Notes: a model not told the origin generated them from the sequence alone. A DNA stretch of 64,000 nt from Rhizobium leguminosarum (GCF_002953715.1 NZ_CP025012.1:124001-188000); one strand, 5' to 3'. Positions 25,652-34,162 are shown, numbered from the stretch's first letter. Numbers and translations: made by a program.

Positions 25652-26032
25652 TCATTGCGGGCATGCCTCACTGAGCGAGCCGGTGTCCGCGCTTCCCCCG
25701 GTGCAACCCGGCGTCGGCTGCAGGTTGGGATTGACCCCGCCGGGATTGATCGTGCTGCGGCCGCTATTGAGATCGACGCCGCCATTGACGGTCGTGCTGC
25801 CGGTGGTGCCGGGATCAGTTCCGACAGGCCCGGTGCTCGTTGCACCGCCGCCGACAGACCCAGTACCAGCCGACCCGGCCCCGGCGGAACCGGCGGCCGA
25901 ACTCCCCGACCCGCCAATGATCGGCGCCACCGAAAGCCGCCCATTGGCATCCGCACCTCCGGCCGTCTGCGCCAGCGCCGGACCGGCAAGGCCAATCGAA
26001 AGCAGCGATATTGCGATGAATTTGCAGGACAT
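25652..26032 (-). CDS. Exported Gly/Ser/Thr-rich small protein
   Basis: A 126-residue protein with a signal peptide (MSCKFIAISLLSIGLAGPALA) and a low-complexity mature part. That part is dominated by Gly, Ser, Thr and Ala (GSGSSAAGSAGAGSAGTGSV), with two C-terminal cysteines (PTPGCTGGS, SEACPQ). ATG at 26032 is preferred to the ATG at 26044 because GGAG lies six bases before it. No enzymatic motif is present. It is probably periplasmic or surface-associated; the cysteines may form a disulphide. Similar small exported proteins are common in Rhizobium, but I cannot name a family. Confidence 0.65.
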   Translation of the reverse strand: MSCKFIAISLLSIGLAGPALAQTAGGADANGRLSVAPIIGGSGSSAAGSAGAGSAGTGSVGGGATSTGPVGTDPGTTGSTTVNGGVDLNSGRSTINPGGVNPNLQPTPGCTGGSADTGSLSEACPQ

Positions 26033-26261
26033 GATTTTCTCCATGCTGGTTGTCTCAGGGAGAAAACCTGATCGGGGGTGGCATTGTTCCGGTGTGGGGG
26101 GTGCATTTCGAAGCCAGCGAATGGCGGTTTTTCCGAAGCCGGCTGGGTTCGATGTTGGAGCAATGTTGTGGCTCAGCGTATCCGGCCCGGACAGCAAAAG
26201 AGTATTTTATTCATTTCAATGGCTCCATATAAATAGGGCAAGCAGCATCTGGGGGCGTTGC

Positions 26262-26939
26262 ATGAAGAGGTTAATATCGCTGTTGGCCATAATCGGACTG
26301 CTCGCATCAGTCGCGATTGCGGAAGATGCGGACAAGGGAACGGTCGATTTGTGGATCGAGGAGATTAGAACTATCGATCCTTTGCTACAGGCGGTTCTCA
26401 AAGACCACATGGGTGAAGCGCGTGAGATAGACAGCATGCTTCAGGCAGGAGACGACATAGCTGCTCAAAAAGCCATGGCCGCAGTCCGCTGGAAATTTAG
26501 CAATCTTGCGTTCTCGCGTGCGAGCGACGCCACGGCGATCGAGGTGCTAAAGAAATCGGGTGAAATAGCTGACATTCTCAGCGAACAGTATCCGGAAGGT
26601 TGTCTGGAGTTTGTTCGCAGAAATCTATCTCCCAAAGCGATGTCCATTCTCGATCAGAAACAGATTTATTGGAATTATTTGGAGACCCAGCGCCTCGCTT
26701 ACGAGGACGGGAAAAACCGCGAACCGGTCGCGAGGATGGAAGTGGGGACCATGTTTGAAGTGGTGACCGAGGATTTGGGAGTAAGTGAAGCCGAGATTCA
26801 CATGCTGCTCAAGCCCGAGAATATCCCCGCGGCGCAGTTGTGCTCAATCGTCAAGAAAAACCTCAATATCGAAGCCGTACGGGAGTCACAGAGGGGGCCT
26901 TACGCGAGGGCGAATATCTCGTCGAAGAGAATAAAATGA
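26262..26939 (+). CDS. Exported hypothetical protein
   Basis: 225 residues beginning with a signal peptide (MKRLISLLAIIGLLASVAIA, cleavage before EDADKG). The mature part is mostly alpha-helical and acidic. A long frame continues upstream to 25536, but it lacks signal-peptide logic and codes on the wrong strand for the neighbour, so 26262 with GGGGGC upstream is the sensible start. Base composition is lower in GC than the backbone. It lies just outside the tRNA-Thr element (left repeat at 27086). I recognise no domain; a cysteine pair and several KPEN-like turns are all that stands out. Confidence 0.65.
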   Translation: MKRLISLLAIIGLLASVAIAEDADKGTVDLWIEEIRTIDPLLQAVLKDHMGEAREIDSMLQAGDDIAAQKAMAAVRWKFSNLAFSRASDATAIEVLKKSGEIADILSEQYPEGCLEFVRRNLSPKAMSILDQKQIYWNYLETQRLAYEDGKNREPVARMEVGTMFEVVTEDLGVSEAEIHMLLKPENIPAAQLCSIVKKNLNIEAVRESQRGPYARANISSKRIK

Positions 26940-27085
26940 ATATGTGATATGGTGTAGGCTCTTCCGGCTGTGGCAGCTTGCGGGCGCCGAACTGAGCCGC
27001 CTTTGTTGCCCCAGCGCTGCGCATGGAAAAAGGACCGCCGAACTTCGGGCGCACCGTCTCTACAACATACTGAAGTCTACGAGAA

Positions 27086-27105
27086 AAATGGTGCCGCTTG
27101 CAGGA
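27086..27105. repeat. Left attachment-site repeat (attL)
   Basis: AAATGGTGCCGCTTGCAGGA, identical to 36928-36947 inside tRNA-Thr. The surrounding 26940-27423 (484 bases without a supported gene) otherwise contains only the promoter region of the methylase gene. Confidence 0.88.
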
Positions 27106-27354
27106 AGCGTTTCCTGAGATCAAAGGCGTTGTAAACCAGGGGCTCTACGGGTAGGCAGTGAAACACGATGTCTCACTGTTGTGTACCCGCTTTCTATAGG
27201 AGCCGAAGGCACGGCGCAACATGCACATAGCTACGGGACGCAGCGCCGCATCCATTAGGACACACCGTTTCACCGACAAGTGAGGTTTGCCCAGTGCCCC
27301 AGTTGCAACACACGGTCATCATCGTGCGCTGATTGCAGGAATTTGTACTGGCTC

Positions 27355-27373
27355 TTGACTCTGCATTAATGCA
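27355..27373 (+). promoter_or_regulatory. Possible -35 with adjacent palindrome before the nuclease-methylase gene
   Basis: TTGACT (27355-27360) followed at once by the perfect 12-bp palindrome TGCATTAATGCA (27362-27373), about 50 bp before the ATG. Restriction-modification operons are often autoregulated at such sites; the binding protein is not known here. Confidence 0.35.
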
Positions 27374-27423
27374 ATTTCCTCTAGCAGTCGGTACGGACGA
27401 ATCACCACCGTTAGGGGACTATT

Positions 27424-29352
27424 ATGGCGAAGAACGAACGGAAGACTGAGAATGTCGTTCGTGAGGAGCTCCGTGGTCTCGGCTATTATGACCCAGCGTC
27501 AGACATCCAGATTGAAGAGCAGAAAACTAACATCGCTGCGCTGAAGCGAGCTCTCAGGACAGGTAGCAAATCGGGCAAGGGCGGGGGCGGTTCCCCTGAG
27601 TTCATAATTACAGCCCCCAGCAATCCAGATTTTGTGATCGTCATAGAGTGCAAGGCAAGCACGAAAGATCATGCCAGTGGCGAGCTTGCCGACATTATTG
27701 CAGCGGAAGCACAGGCTGAGTCAGCAGCCGCACGAGCCAAGAGAGTTCAACGATATGCTATCGACGGAGCTCTCCACTATTCCGCGCTAATTTCTAAAGA
27801 GATGAATGTAATTGCTATTGCAGTGAGTGGTGAGACGCTCGCTTCTGCTCAAATTTCGACTTTCCTTCATTCAAAGGGAGCTGCCGCACCGAAGGTCCTT
27901 CAAACGGACAAAGGGCTTCCTATCGAAAGTTTTCTGTCGTGGGATGAGCTAATTCGGCACGCCTCTTTCGACGAGACGGTTCAGAGATTGCGGTTCGACG
28001 AGCTGATGGCTTTTTCCCGCGAACTCCATGATTTCATGAGAGATCACGCTAAATTAACAGAGAGTGAAAAGCCACTCGTAGTAAGCGGGACATTGATTGC
28101 ACTGCGGAATGCTGCTTTCGCCAAAAGTTTTGACGAATATAAACCTGACGAGCTCCAAAGGGAGTGGATACGGGTCATCAAAACTGAAATTGAAAAGGCT
28201 GAAATCCCGCAGGCCAAGAAAGATAATATGGCACAGCCATATTCAAGTATATCTGTTCACCCTGAGCTTGGTAAAGCAACGAAGTCCTATCCGAAAGGAA
28301 TACTAAACGAACTCATTTCCGAGTTAAATGAGAAAGTTTGGCCGTTCCTTAGTATCTATCACGATTTCGATGTTGTAGGTCAGTTCTACGGTGAATTCCT
28401 AAAGTATACCGGCGGCGACAAGAAGGCCTTGGGTATTGTTCTTACACCCCGGCATATAACGGAATTGTTTTCTCTGCTGGCTCACGTCGGTAAGGACGAT
28501 ACGGTTATTGACATTTGTGCGGGCACAGGCGGGTTTTTGATCTCCGCAATGCATCAGATGATGAAGGCTACGACCACGGAAGCCGAGCGTGAGCGCATAA
28601 GAGCGCATGGGCTTGTTGGGGTCGAGCAGCAGCCCAACATGTTTGCATTGGCGGCGTCAAACATGATCCTCCGTGGAGATGGCAAGGCCAACCTCTACCA
28701 GGGGTCGTGTTTCGATCCTGCGATAGCAGATGCGGTTAAAAAGCACGACGCAAACATTGGGATGCTTAACCCGCCTTTCTCCCAGTCCGATGAGGACCTT
28801 CATGAGCTACATTTCACCAAACACATGCTGGACTGCCTTACGGAAGGCGGCACCGGCATTGCGGTAGTACCTATGTCATGCGCGATTGCACCACACCCGG
28901 CCCGAAACGAGATACTGAAACATCACACGCTGGAAGCGGTCATGTCGCTGCCGGACGACTTGTTCTATCCCGTGGGTACTGTCGTCTGCATAATGGTGTT
29001 CACAGCCCACAAACCCCATGAACAGCAGAATAAGAAAACGTGGTTTGGGTACTGGAAGAACGACGCTTTCGTCAAGACCAAGAAGCGTGGTCGAATAGAC
29101 CTGAACGGTCATTGGGCCCAGATACGAGATCACTGGGTCGATAGCTACAGAAACAGAGAAGTCCATGTCGGCGAAAGTGTGTCAAAAAGAGTAACAGCAG
29201 TGGATGAATGGTGCGCTGAAGCGTACATGGAAACTGACTATAGCGTTTTGAACCAAGATGACTACAAAAGCACAGTAAAGCAATATCTTATATTTCAGCT
29301 GATGAATGACATATTGCCTCTTCCTGAGAAAGAAGATGAGGATGCATTGTGA
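27424..29352 (+). CDS. Fused restriction nuclease and N6-adenine methylase (type IIB/IIG, BcgI-A-like)
   Basis: A 642-residue bifunctional protein. Residues ~10-150 look like a PD-(D/E)XK nuclease (PDFVIVIECKAS: D69, E75, K77). Residues ~300-570 are an HsdM-type methylase with SAM motif DICAGTGGFLISA near residue 363, a VGVEQQPNMFALAASNMI acidic-loop region, and catalytic NPPF at 449. The arrangement and length resemble BcgI A (about 637 residues), which cuts and methylates with a separate specificity subunit. AGGGGA precedes the ATG. The stop overlaps the next gene's GTG by four bases, coupling nuclease-methylase and specificity subunit. Sequence recognised and cutting pattern cannot be predicted. 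Confidence 0.85.
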   Translation: MAKNERKTENVVREELRGLGYYDPASDIQIEEQKTNIAALKRALRTGSKSGKGGGGSPEFIITAPSNPDFVIVIECKASTKDHASGELADIIAAEAQAESAAARAKRVQRYAIDGALHYSALISKEMNVIAIAVSGETLASAQISTFLHSKGAAAPKVLQTDKGLPIESFLSWDELIRHASFDETVQRLRFDELMAFSRELHDFMRDHAKLTESEKPLVVSGTLIALRNAAFAKSFDEYKPDELQREWIRVIKTEIEKAEIPQAKKDNMAQPYSSISVHPELGKATKSYPKGILNELISELNEKVWPFLSIYHDFDVVGQFYGEFLKYTGGDKKALGIVLTPRHITELFSLLAHVGKDDTVIDICAGTGGFLISAMHQMMKATTTEAERERIRAHGLVGVEQQPNMFALAASNMILRGDGKANLYQGSCFDPAIADAVKKHDANIGMLNPPFSQSDEDLHELHFTKHMLDCLTEGGTGIAVVPMSCAIAPHPARNEILKHHTLEAVMSLPDDLFYPVGTVVCIMVFTAHKPHEQQNKKTWFGYWKNDAFVKTKKRGRIDLNGHWAQIRDHWVDSYRNREVHVGESVSKRVTAVDEWCAEAYMETDYSVLNQDDYKSTVKQYLIFQLMNDILPLPEKEDEDAL

Positions 29353-29828
29353 AATTAGTTAAGGTATCTAAAATTTTCGATGTATTTTACGGTGTTAATC
29401 TTGAGTTGAATAAACTCACGTTAGACAAGGATGGTATTAATTTCGTCTCAAGAACCGCGAACAACAACGGTGTGTCCGCGAAGGTAAAGCTTATTGAGGG
29501 GCTTGAGCCAATAGAAGCTGGCGTTATGACTGTGGCTGGTGGCGGATCGGTGCTCGAAACATTCTTGCAACCGGAGCCATTTTACAGCGGTCGAGACTTA
29601 TACTGCTTGCGTTCTAAAGTTGAACTAAGTGTGGAGCAGAAAATTTACTACTGCATGTCCATCCGCGCCAACAAGTATCGGTTCAACTATGGGCGGCAGG
29701 CGAACCGGACATTGAAGGACCTTCTCATTCCGGACCTCTCTGAATTGCCAAATTGGCTTGGCGCGGAATTCGACGGTGTGCTGCGCAACTGGCATCGTCG
29801 ATTGGATGGCGCGGTCAAAGAGCAATAA
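29349..29828 (+). CDS. Half-size restriction specificity subunit (single TRD)
   Basis: A 159-residue protein with one target-recognition domain of the HsdS/BcgI-B type: INFVSRTANNNGVSAKV, IEAGVMTVAGGGSVLETFLQ, EPFYSGRDLYCL and the RQANRTLKDLLIPDL end. Ordinary S subunits carry two TRDs in 340-450 residues. A single TRD implies dimerisation and a symmetric target, or a truncated subunit. The frame ends cleanly with a stop. A GTG start overlaps the methylase stop (GTGA). Confidence 0.8.
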   Translation: MKLVKVSKIFDVFYGVNLELNKLTLDKDGINFVSRTANNNGVSAKVKLIEGLEPIEAGVMTVAGGGSVLETFLQPEPFYSGRDLYCLRSKVELSVEQKIYYCMSIRANKYRFNYGRQANRTLKDLLIPDLSELPNWLGAEFDGVLRNWHRRLDGAVKEQ

Positions 29829-29841
29829 TCTCAAACTGAGA

Positions 29842-29950
29842 TATTTTTACGAGGGGTAATTAAGCGTCGTCGAGCAGCCGTTTCCCCGTGGGATGCTGCT
29901 GGTCGGCTAGGTATCACTAAATGATCTCTCGGCAATGCACGCGATCTTTC
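29842..29950 (+). repeat. Diverged direct repeat A (pairs with 31762-31871)
   Basis: From TATTTTTACGAGGGGTAA to the CGATCTTTC end, it aligns over its length with repeat B (same orientation) with few gaps; AATGATC...CGGCAATGC is the best-conserved block. It lies just after the half-S gene and just beyond the ATPase 3' end. Confidence 0.65.
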
Positions 29951-29961
29951 CATACTAGGAC

Positions 29962-30102
29962 GCGGCACTGGCGGGCATGATCGCCGCCCAGGTGGGCCGG
30001 TGCTTCGACAAGCACCAGCCGGACAGCTTCCGCCGAGCATCGGCACAGGCACTCACCAAGCAGGCTAAGGACATTCAGCGGGCGGGAAGCCGAAACGGCT
30101 AG
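29962..30102 (+). pseudogene. Possible 3' gene remnant
   Basis: A GC-rich open stretch of 46 codons ending at TAG 30100. It reads AALAGMIAAQVGRCFDKHQP and then a charged tail. Composition differs from the AT-rich neighbours, and it begins right after repeat A without a start codon except an internal ATG at 29977. It may be a displaced gene end; the family is unknown. Confidence 0.25.
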
Positions 30103-30104
30103 TT

Positions 30105-31604
30105 TCACAGGGCGCTAACCAGCTTTTTGATGGAAGCGTCTAGCTTCGCCTCAGCATAAGTCGAGTTGATCGTGTTTTCGGGATGGTGAATGCAGTGTCG
30201 CACATATGTGCATTCTGAAACCATGTACGACTTTCTTGTCCCGGCATGCACCCATGTGTGGTCACTTGGAAAGCCCTTGCTCGACAAGAAACTGTCAACA
30301 TCCTCGGATCTTGGGAGCTTGTGCTTTGATTGGAGGTAGCCGTACAACTCATTGTGGAATTCCACCGTCGGCATGGCAAAGGCTTTGAAATTGACCTCGC
30401 CGAACGAAGGGCTCCACGGAAACAGGCCAGCGCCCGTCGCTTGTTGCTCCACTTCTATCTTGCCCGCTGCTGTGGACGAAAACACATTCGTCGTCCCGAA
30501 CTTCACCAGCCTTTGGAGCAAGTAAGGGGAATGGCTGCTTACGACAATTTGGCAGGTCTTGGCTTCTTCAAGCAGGAGATCGGCGAGCTTCTTTTGGGCA
30601 GTGGGATGCAAGTGCATTTCAGGTTCGTCTATCAGCAGTATCTTGTCGCCCTTCGCCGGATCGGAGAGTAGACGCTGAAGCAGCAAGGCCAATACGAGTT
30701 CGACCCCGGAACCAAGGTTCCGCGTTGTAATTTGCTGAATTTCATCTTCGGCGCGGACAGCGAGAAACGCCGACGAAAACGGTTCCAATAGGGACAGCAA
30801 TTCAAGTCTTAGGTTCTTGAAATGGGCATTGTCGAAGAAGTCGCTGAATTGCTCACCTAACTTGCCTCCGATCCCCTTCTGTGCTGTGTCCAGCGCCCAA
30901 ATGAAAACGTCCTTTGTGACCTTGGAAGCGTAGTCAGCGCTCGCTCCTTCCTCCCGAAGTTTCTTCTGGTATCGCCAATTCAGATCCTCGCAGATCGCAT
31001 CGAAGGTTGTACGGTAAGTGCCGCTTGCCAGATGGCGGGCGCGGTTCTTGTCAAAGTAGAAGACGTTGACGCCGTTCGGCACGATCCTGCCCGTGTCGAG
31101 CGTTAGTTCTCGCGGGTCCACGGTCTTTGTGTCGCGCGACTTGCTTTGAAGGTATGGCTGTCCGTCGCTTTCGTTGTAGTAGGCGTTTTCGTCCAATGAG
31201 TAATGGCTTTTCGCTGAAATTGGCGACGATAACAGTTTGCCCGCCTGCTTCCTGTCCCTTGGCTCAGCAGAGAACTTCAGTCCCGTACAGTTGAAGTATT
31301 TCCCCTTGTAGAACTCCAGTTCTGATTTGACGCTAAATCTTTCGGTTGTGCCTGCTATTGAAATGGGCTTTACGAAGTCGTTGAAGTCTTTGATGCTCAG
31401 TTTGTTCTCGGCCTTGTATCGCCCGCTGAACAGGTAGTCTAATGCCTCAAGGACCGACGTCTTCCCTGTTCCATTGTTCCCGACAAACAAGGTTAGGCCG
31501 CTACCAAGGCTACCGTTCGGCACCGCCAATTTGATCTTCTCCGCAGAGAAGCAGCGGAAGTTGTCAATTGAAAGTTCGCGTACAAAAGCGGGACCGTCGT
31601 ACAT
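30105..31604 (-). CDS. AAA family ATPase (OLD/RecF-like) with C-terminal RX4H motif
   Basis: A 499-residue SMC-like/AAA_15-AAA_21 ATPase. Walker A is VGNNGTGKTSVLEALDYLF (residues 41-59), preceded by the ELSIDNFRCFS strand. The signature-like region is TRNLGSGVELVLALLLQRLL. Walker B is ILLIDEPEMHLHPTAQKKLADLL near residue 325, and IVVSSHSPYLLQRL is the H-loop. No TOPRIM is evident. The last ~100 residues contain YVRHCIHHPENTINSTYAEA near residues 466-485, with an RX4H core as in HEPN RNases. It faces the nuclease-methylase operon tail to tail. GGAG precedes its ATG. It is probably a defence or regulatory ATPase; function is inferred. Confidence 0.8.
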   Translation of the reverse strand: MYDGPAFVRELSIDNFRCFSAEKIKLAVPNGSLGSGLTLFVGNNGTGKTSVLEALDYLFSGRYKAENKLSIKDFNDFVKPISIAGTTERFSVKSELEFYKGKYFNCTGLKFSAEPRDRKQAGKLLSSPISAKSHYSLDENAYYNESDGQPYLQSKSRDTKTVDPRELTLDTGRIVPNGVNVFYFDKNRARHLASGTYRTTFDAICEDLNWRYQKKLREEGASADYASKVTKDVFIWALDTAQKGIGGKLGEQFSDFFDNAHFKNLRLELLSLLEPFSSAFLAVRAEDEIQQITTRNLGSGVELVLALLLQRLLSDPAKGDKILLIDEPEMHLHPTAQKKLADLLLEEAKTCQIVVSSHSPYLLQRLVKFGTTNVFSSTAAGKIEVEQQATGAGLFPWSPSFGEVNFKAFAMPTVEFHNELYGYLQSKHKLPRSEDVDSFLSSKGFPSDHTWVHAGTRKSYMVSECTYVRHCIHHPENTINSTYAEAKLDASIKKLVSAL

Positions 31605-31761
31605 CGGAGCTCCTAGAGATGAGAGACTTCGCTTCTAACACGCGGAAGTCGTATCGCAGACGCATTTACGAATGGATCATCCAAGTGGTACGGGACACCG
31701 GTCCTCCCCCGCATCGACCTCGCAAGTCTGCCTGTAAGCTCTTTAGAAATGCTGAAAACTG

Positions 31762-31871
31762 TATTTTTTCACGAGAGGGTATTTAAGTCCATTCGTGCAG
31801 GCGTTTCCCCCCGGGGGTGCCTCTGGCTTGACTGCACCAAATGATCGCCCGGCAATGCTTACGATCCTTTC
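31762..31871 (+). repeat. Diverged direct repeat B (pairs with 29842-29950)
   Basis: TATTTTTTCACGAGAGGGTA to ACGATCCTTTC, homologous to repeat A. It lies between the ATPase start and the serine recombinase gene, about 180 bp before the latter, where res sites of resolvases usually sit. The rest of the gene-free 31605-32048 holds the recombinase promoter. Confidence 0.65.
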
Positions 31872-31971
31872 GATCCAGCATTCATGTCAACACGGAGGAC
31901 ATAAGACCGAGGTGGGGGGCTGTGTCCGCAGGGGTATACTGCAACGTACAGCTGGAATGGTGCACGAAAGT

Positions 31972-32013
31972 ATGTACGTAAGGGTTGACTTAGGCCAACG
32001 TACATGCATTTTA
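31972..32013 (+). promoter_or_regulatory. Serine recombinase promoter with flanking inverted repeat
   Basis: TTGACT at 31985-31990 and ATTTTA at 32008-32013 (17-bp spacing). ATGTACGT (31972-31979) and ACGTACAT (31998-32005) bracket the -35 as a perfect inverted repeat, and a third AACGTACA half-site is at 31943-31950. This suggests autoregulation or a recombinase-binding site. Confidence 0.5.
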
Positions 32014-32048
32014 ACGGACAGAACCCTAACGGACAAAGGAATTGGGCC

Positions 32049-32684
32049 ATGTCTAAGACGGTGCTGTATGCTCGCGTATCGACCATAGACCAGACGCTCG
32101 ACCACCAACGGACGCAGGCCGAAAAAGCAGGCTTTGTGATTGACGAGGTGATTGCTGATCATGGCGTGTCAGGCGTCACCACGAGGCTTGTAGACAGGCC
32201 GGAAGGCAAGAGGCTGTACGATAGGCTCCGCCGTGGTGACGTACTGGTCGTTCGTTGGGTCGATAGGCTAGGGCGAAACTACGAGGATGTGACGGACGCC
32301 ATCCGGCACTTCATGCGGCAAGGGGTGATCGTGAAAACGGTCATCAACGGCATGACGTTCGACGGAGCGACGGCGGACCCGATACAGCAAGCCGTCAGAG
32401 ACGCGCTGATTGCGTTCATGGCCGCAACGGCTCAGGCGCAGGCCGAAGCGACGAAAGCCGCTCAGCGGGCCGGAATAGATGCAAAGAAGGGCGACGCCGA
32501 TCTCTACCGGGGAAAGAAGCCAAGCTATGACCGGAAGGCATTCAGCCAGGTGGTGGACATGCTGGCAATTGGCAACGGAGCTTCCGAGATTTCCAAGGCA
32601 ACCGGATTGACCAGACAGACGGTACTCAGGATCAAAAGCAATCCGGCAGCATCCGAAGCCGCTTTGGCGAAATGGGGTTTGTGA
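32049..32684 (+). CDS. Serine recombinase (resolvase/invertase family)
   Basis: A 211-residue small serine recombinase. The catalytic serine is S11 in VLYARVSTIDQTLDHQR. The arginine-rich active-site segments LVDRPEGKRLYDRLRRGD, VVRWVDRLGRNYEDV and the E-helix (AFMAATAQAQAEATKAAQRA) are all present. The C-terminal HTH is ASEISKATGLTRQTVLRIK. The protein is full length and looks functional. AAAGGA lies nine bases before the ATG. It may resolve element dimers or act on the repeats at 29842 and 31762. The downstream side is a long gene-poor region. Confidence 0.9.
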   Translation: MSKTVLYARVSTIDQTLDHQRTQAEKAGFVIDEVIADHGVSGVTTRLVDRPEGKRLYDRLRRGDVLVVRWVDRLGRNYEDVTDAIRHFMRQGVIVKTVINGMTFDGATADPIQQAVRDALIAFMAATAQAQAEATKAAQRAGIDAKKGDADLYRGKKPSYDRKAFSQVVDMLAIGNGASEISKATGLTRQTVLRIKSNPAASEAALAKWGL

Positions 32685-33694
32685 GGTTAGGGCGAAACTG
32701 TAGGTCCGGGTTGTTTGAAGGTCTGTTATCTGTCTCGTTTGTCCAGATCGTATGAGCCAGATAGTACCAATAGTTTAAAACCGTATTTAATGTTTAAATA
32801 CAGCAACTTAATATACCGGACCCTTTTAGGAATAACAGGCGGCGCATCGGTTTAAGCAGATATACGAATGTATATATGAACAGTTAGATGCAGTAGTATG
32901 TACAGAATACAATCCAGAAGATAATGCCGTAGTAGGTACTAAGTACGTATACATAATATAATGTACACTATGTCATTAATGTAGATCTAATACATTAGAT
33001 ATCAATAGATAGATGATCTCAGCAGTGCTATAGATGCATAACTGCGACTGCGTAATAGTTTGCAATGTTGAATACATATAGATATCTATACCGGATAGAT
33101 GACAATTGGGACGCTAGATGAAATATAGATATCTATTCGTTTTCAATGTACAGATCATATCTGTGAACTTGGCATCCATTTAGGTCATGTCGGTCTGTTG
33201 GTCGCACTGCCATACTGCCCGGTTCATAATCAAAGACTACAGATATAACGTACCGGCTCTCGGCTGGATGAAATATAGAGCGCTCGGAACTTGAACCGGA
33301 TCACGGTTGAGTACGATCCGACTATGACAAGTACATGCAAGAATTTTAAGTACTAATTTGCAATACAAGACCGATCTACAGCATACGAAGTACCGCCAAG
33401 TCTTAGTATGCAATCGCGGTCTTCGGGCCAATACTGTCAATTCATAAGTTCGATTGGATGCTTTGCCTTCCGATCCCCTCTCTTGGAGCCGTAGAGGCCC
33501 GCCAGGGCGCGAACTGTGGTCGGAGTAGGGCAATGGTGCTGTGACGACAATATGCCTCCCTACGGGCGAATGCGGGAATTTTCGGCATCGCTAAAATTAA
33601 CCTAAGATTTTGGTATCGTTCAATATTCCTGTGCGCCGAACTGGTAATTCGCGCTGTTTATAACATCTGTTTGCCCCGCCCGTATCCAATGCCA
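32685..33694. other. AT-rich gene-free region with palindromes
   Basis: About 1 kb without a credible gene; the first 550 bases are strongly AT-rich. It contains TATAGATATCTATA (33077-33090) and a second ATATAGATATCTAT at 33123-33136, 46 bp apart, plus TCTAATACATTAGA (32986-32999) and many ATGTA/TACAT stretches. This could be a replication, transfer or packaging site, or a silenced relic. From 33240 on, composition is more balanced, but I see no gene there. Confidence 0.6.
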
Positions 33695-34156
33695 TCAGCA
33701 CCACGGTTGCCTGCGCCCGGTCCATGTCCGGGCCAAACCTTCCGACACAAGAATGTCGCCAAGGGATCGGCCACCGCGTACCAGTACCCGGAGCTCGCGC
33801 CCGTTCCTGTCTTTGTCCCGGTTTCTCCATGCCAATATGGCAAAAGGACCGATGTTGACCAGTTCAATAAGCCGTAGCGTCGCCTGTTCGCCTAGCGCCT
33901 TTTCGGCTGCACAATTGGGCTGACTAATTTCTGGTGTGTCGATGTCGGCAACGCGGATTTTGACTCCATTGCTCCAAAGCGTATCACCGTCCACGATGCA
34001 GTTGACCCGTGGTCCTGTCCCGCATCGCCCGTAGGACGGTCGGGCGTCATCGGTCGTAGTGGTGGCAGGGGAACCCAAAGCAATGCTGACGCTTATGCCA
34101 GAACCAAGGCAGGCCGCAGTGATTGCCGCCGTACTGATAATGAGATGCTTGCCCAT
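33695..34156 (-). CDS. Exported thermonuclease homologue (SNase domain)
   Basis: A 153-residue protein with a signal peptide (MGKHLIISTAAITAACLGSG) and one staphylococcal-nuclease fold. NCIVDGDTLWSNGVKIRVADIDTPE is seen in two pieces, carrying the Ca-binding Asp, the first catalytic Arg and Glu. DRNGRELRVLV has the second Arg, and GDILVSEGLARTWTGR is the last helix. All catalytic positions are filled, so it should cleave DNA or RNA in the periplasm or outside. It lies six bases downstream of the membrane-protein gene, so both are probably co-transcribed. Such nucleases are frequent on mobile elements and plasmids. Confidence 0.85.
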   Translation of the reverse strand: MGKHLIISTAAITAACLGSGISVSIALGSPATTTTDDARPSYGRCGTGPRVNCIVDGDTLWSNGVKIRVADIDTPEISQPNCAAEKALGEQATLRLIELVNIGPFAILAWRNRDKDRNGRELRVLVRGGRSLGDILVSEGLARTWTGRRQPWC

Positions 34157-34162
34157 TGGACG

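Noticed and set aside
25536..26261. Upstream extension of the exported protein gene at 26262
   Set aside because: It would run antisense through the Gly/Ser-rich exported protein and bury a clean signal peptide.
26863..27123. Minus-strand open frame spanning the left attachment repeat
   Set aside because: No ribosome site, overlaps the end of the exported protein gene, and no recognisable sequence.
32685..33240. Origin of replication in the AT-rich region
   Set aside because: Palindromes and AT-richness are present, but there is no initiator gene, clear iteron array or DnaA-box cluster, so no origin is asserted.
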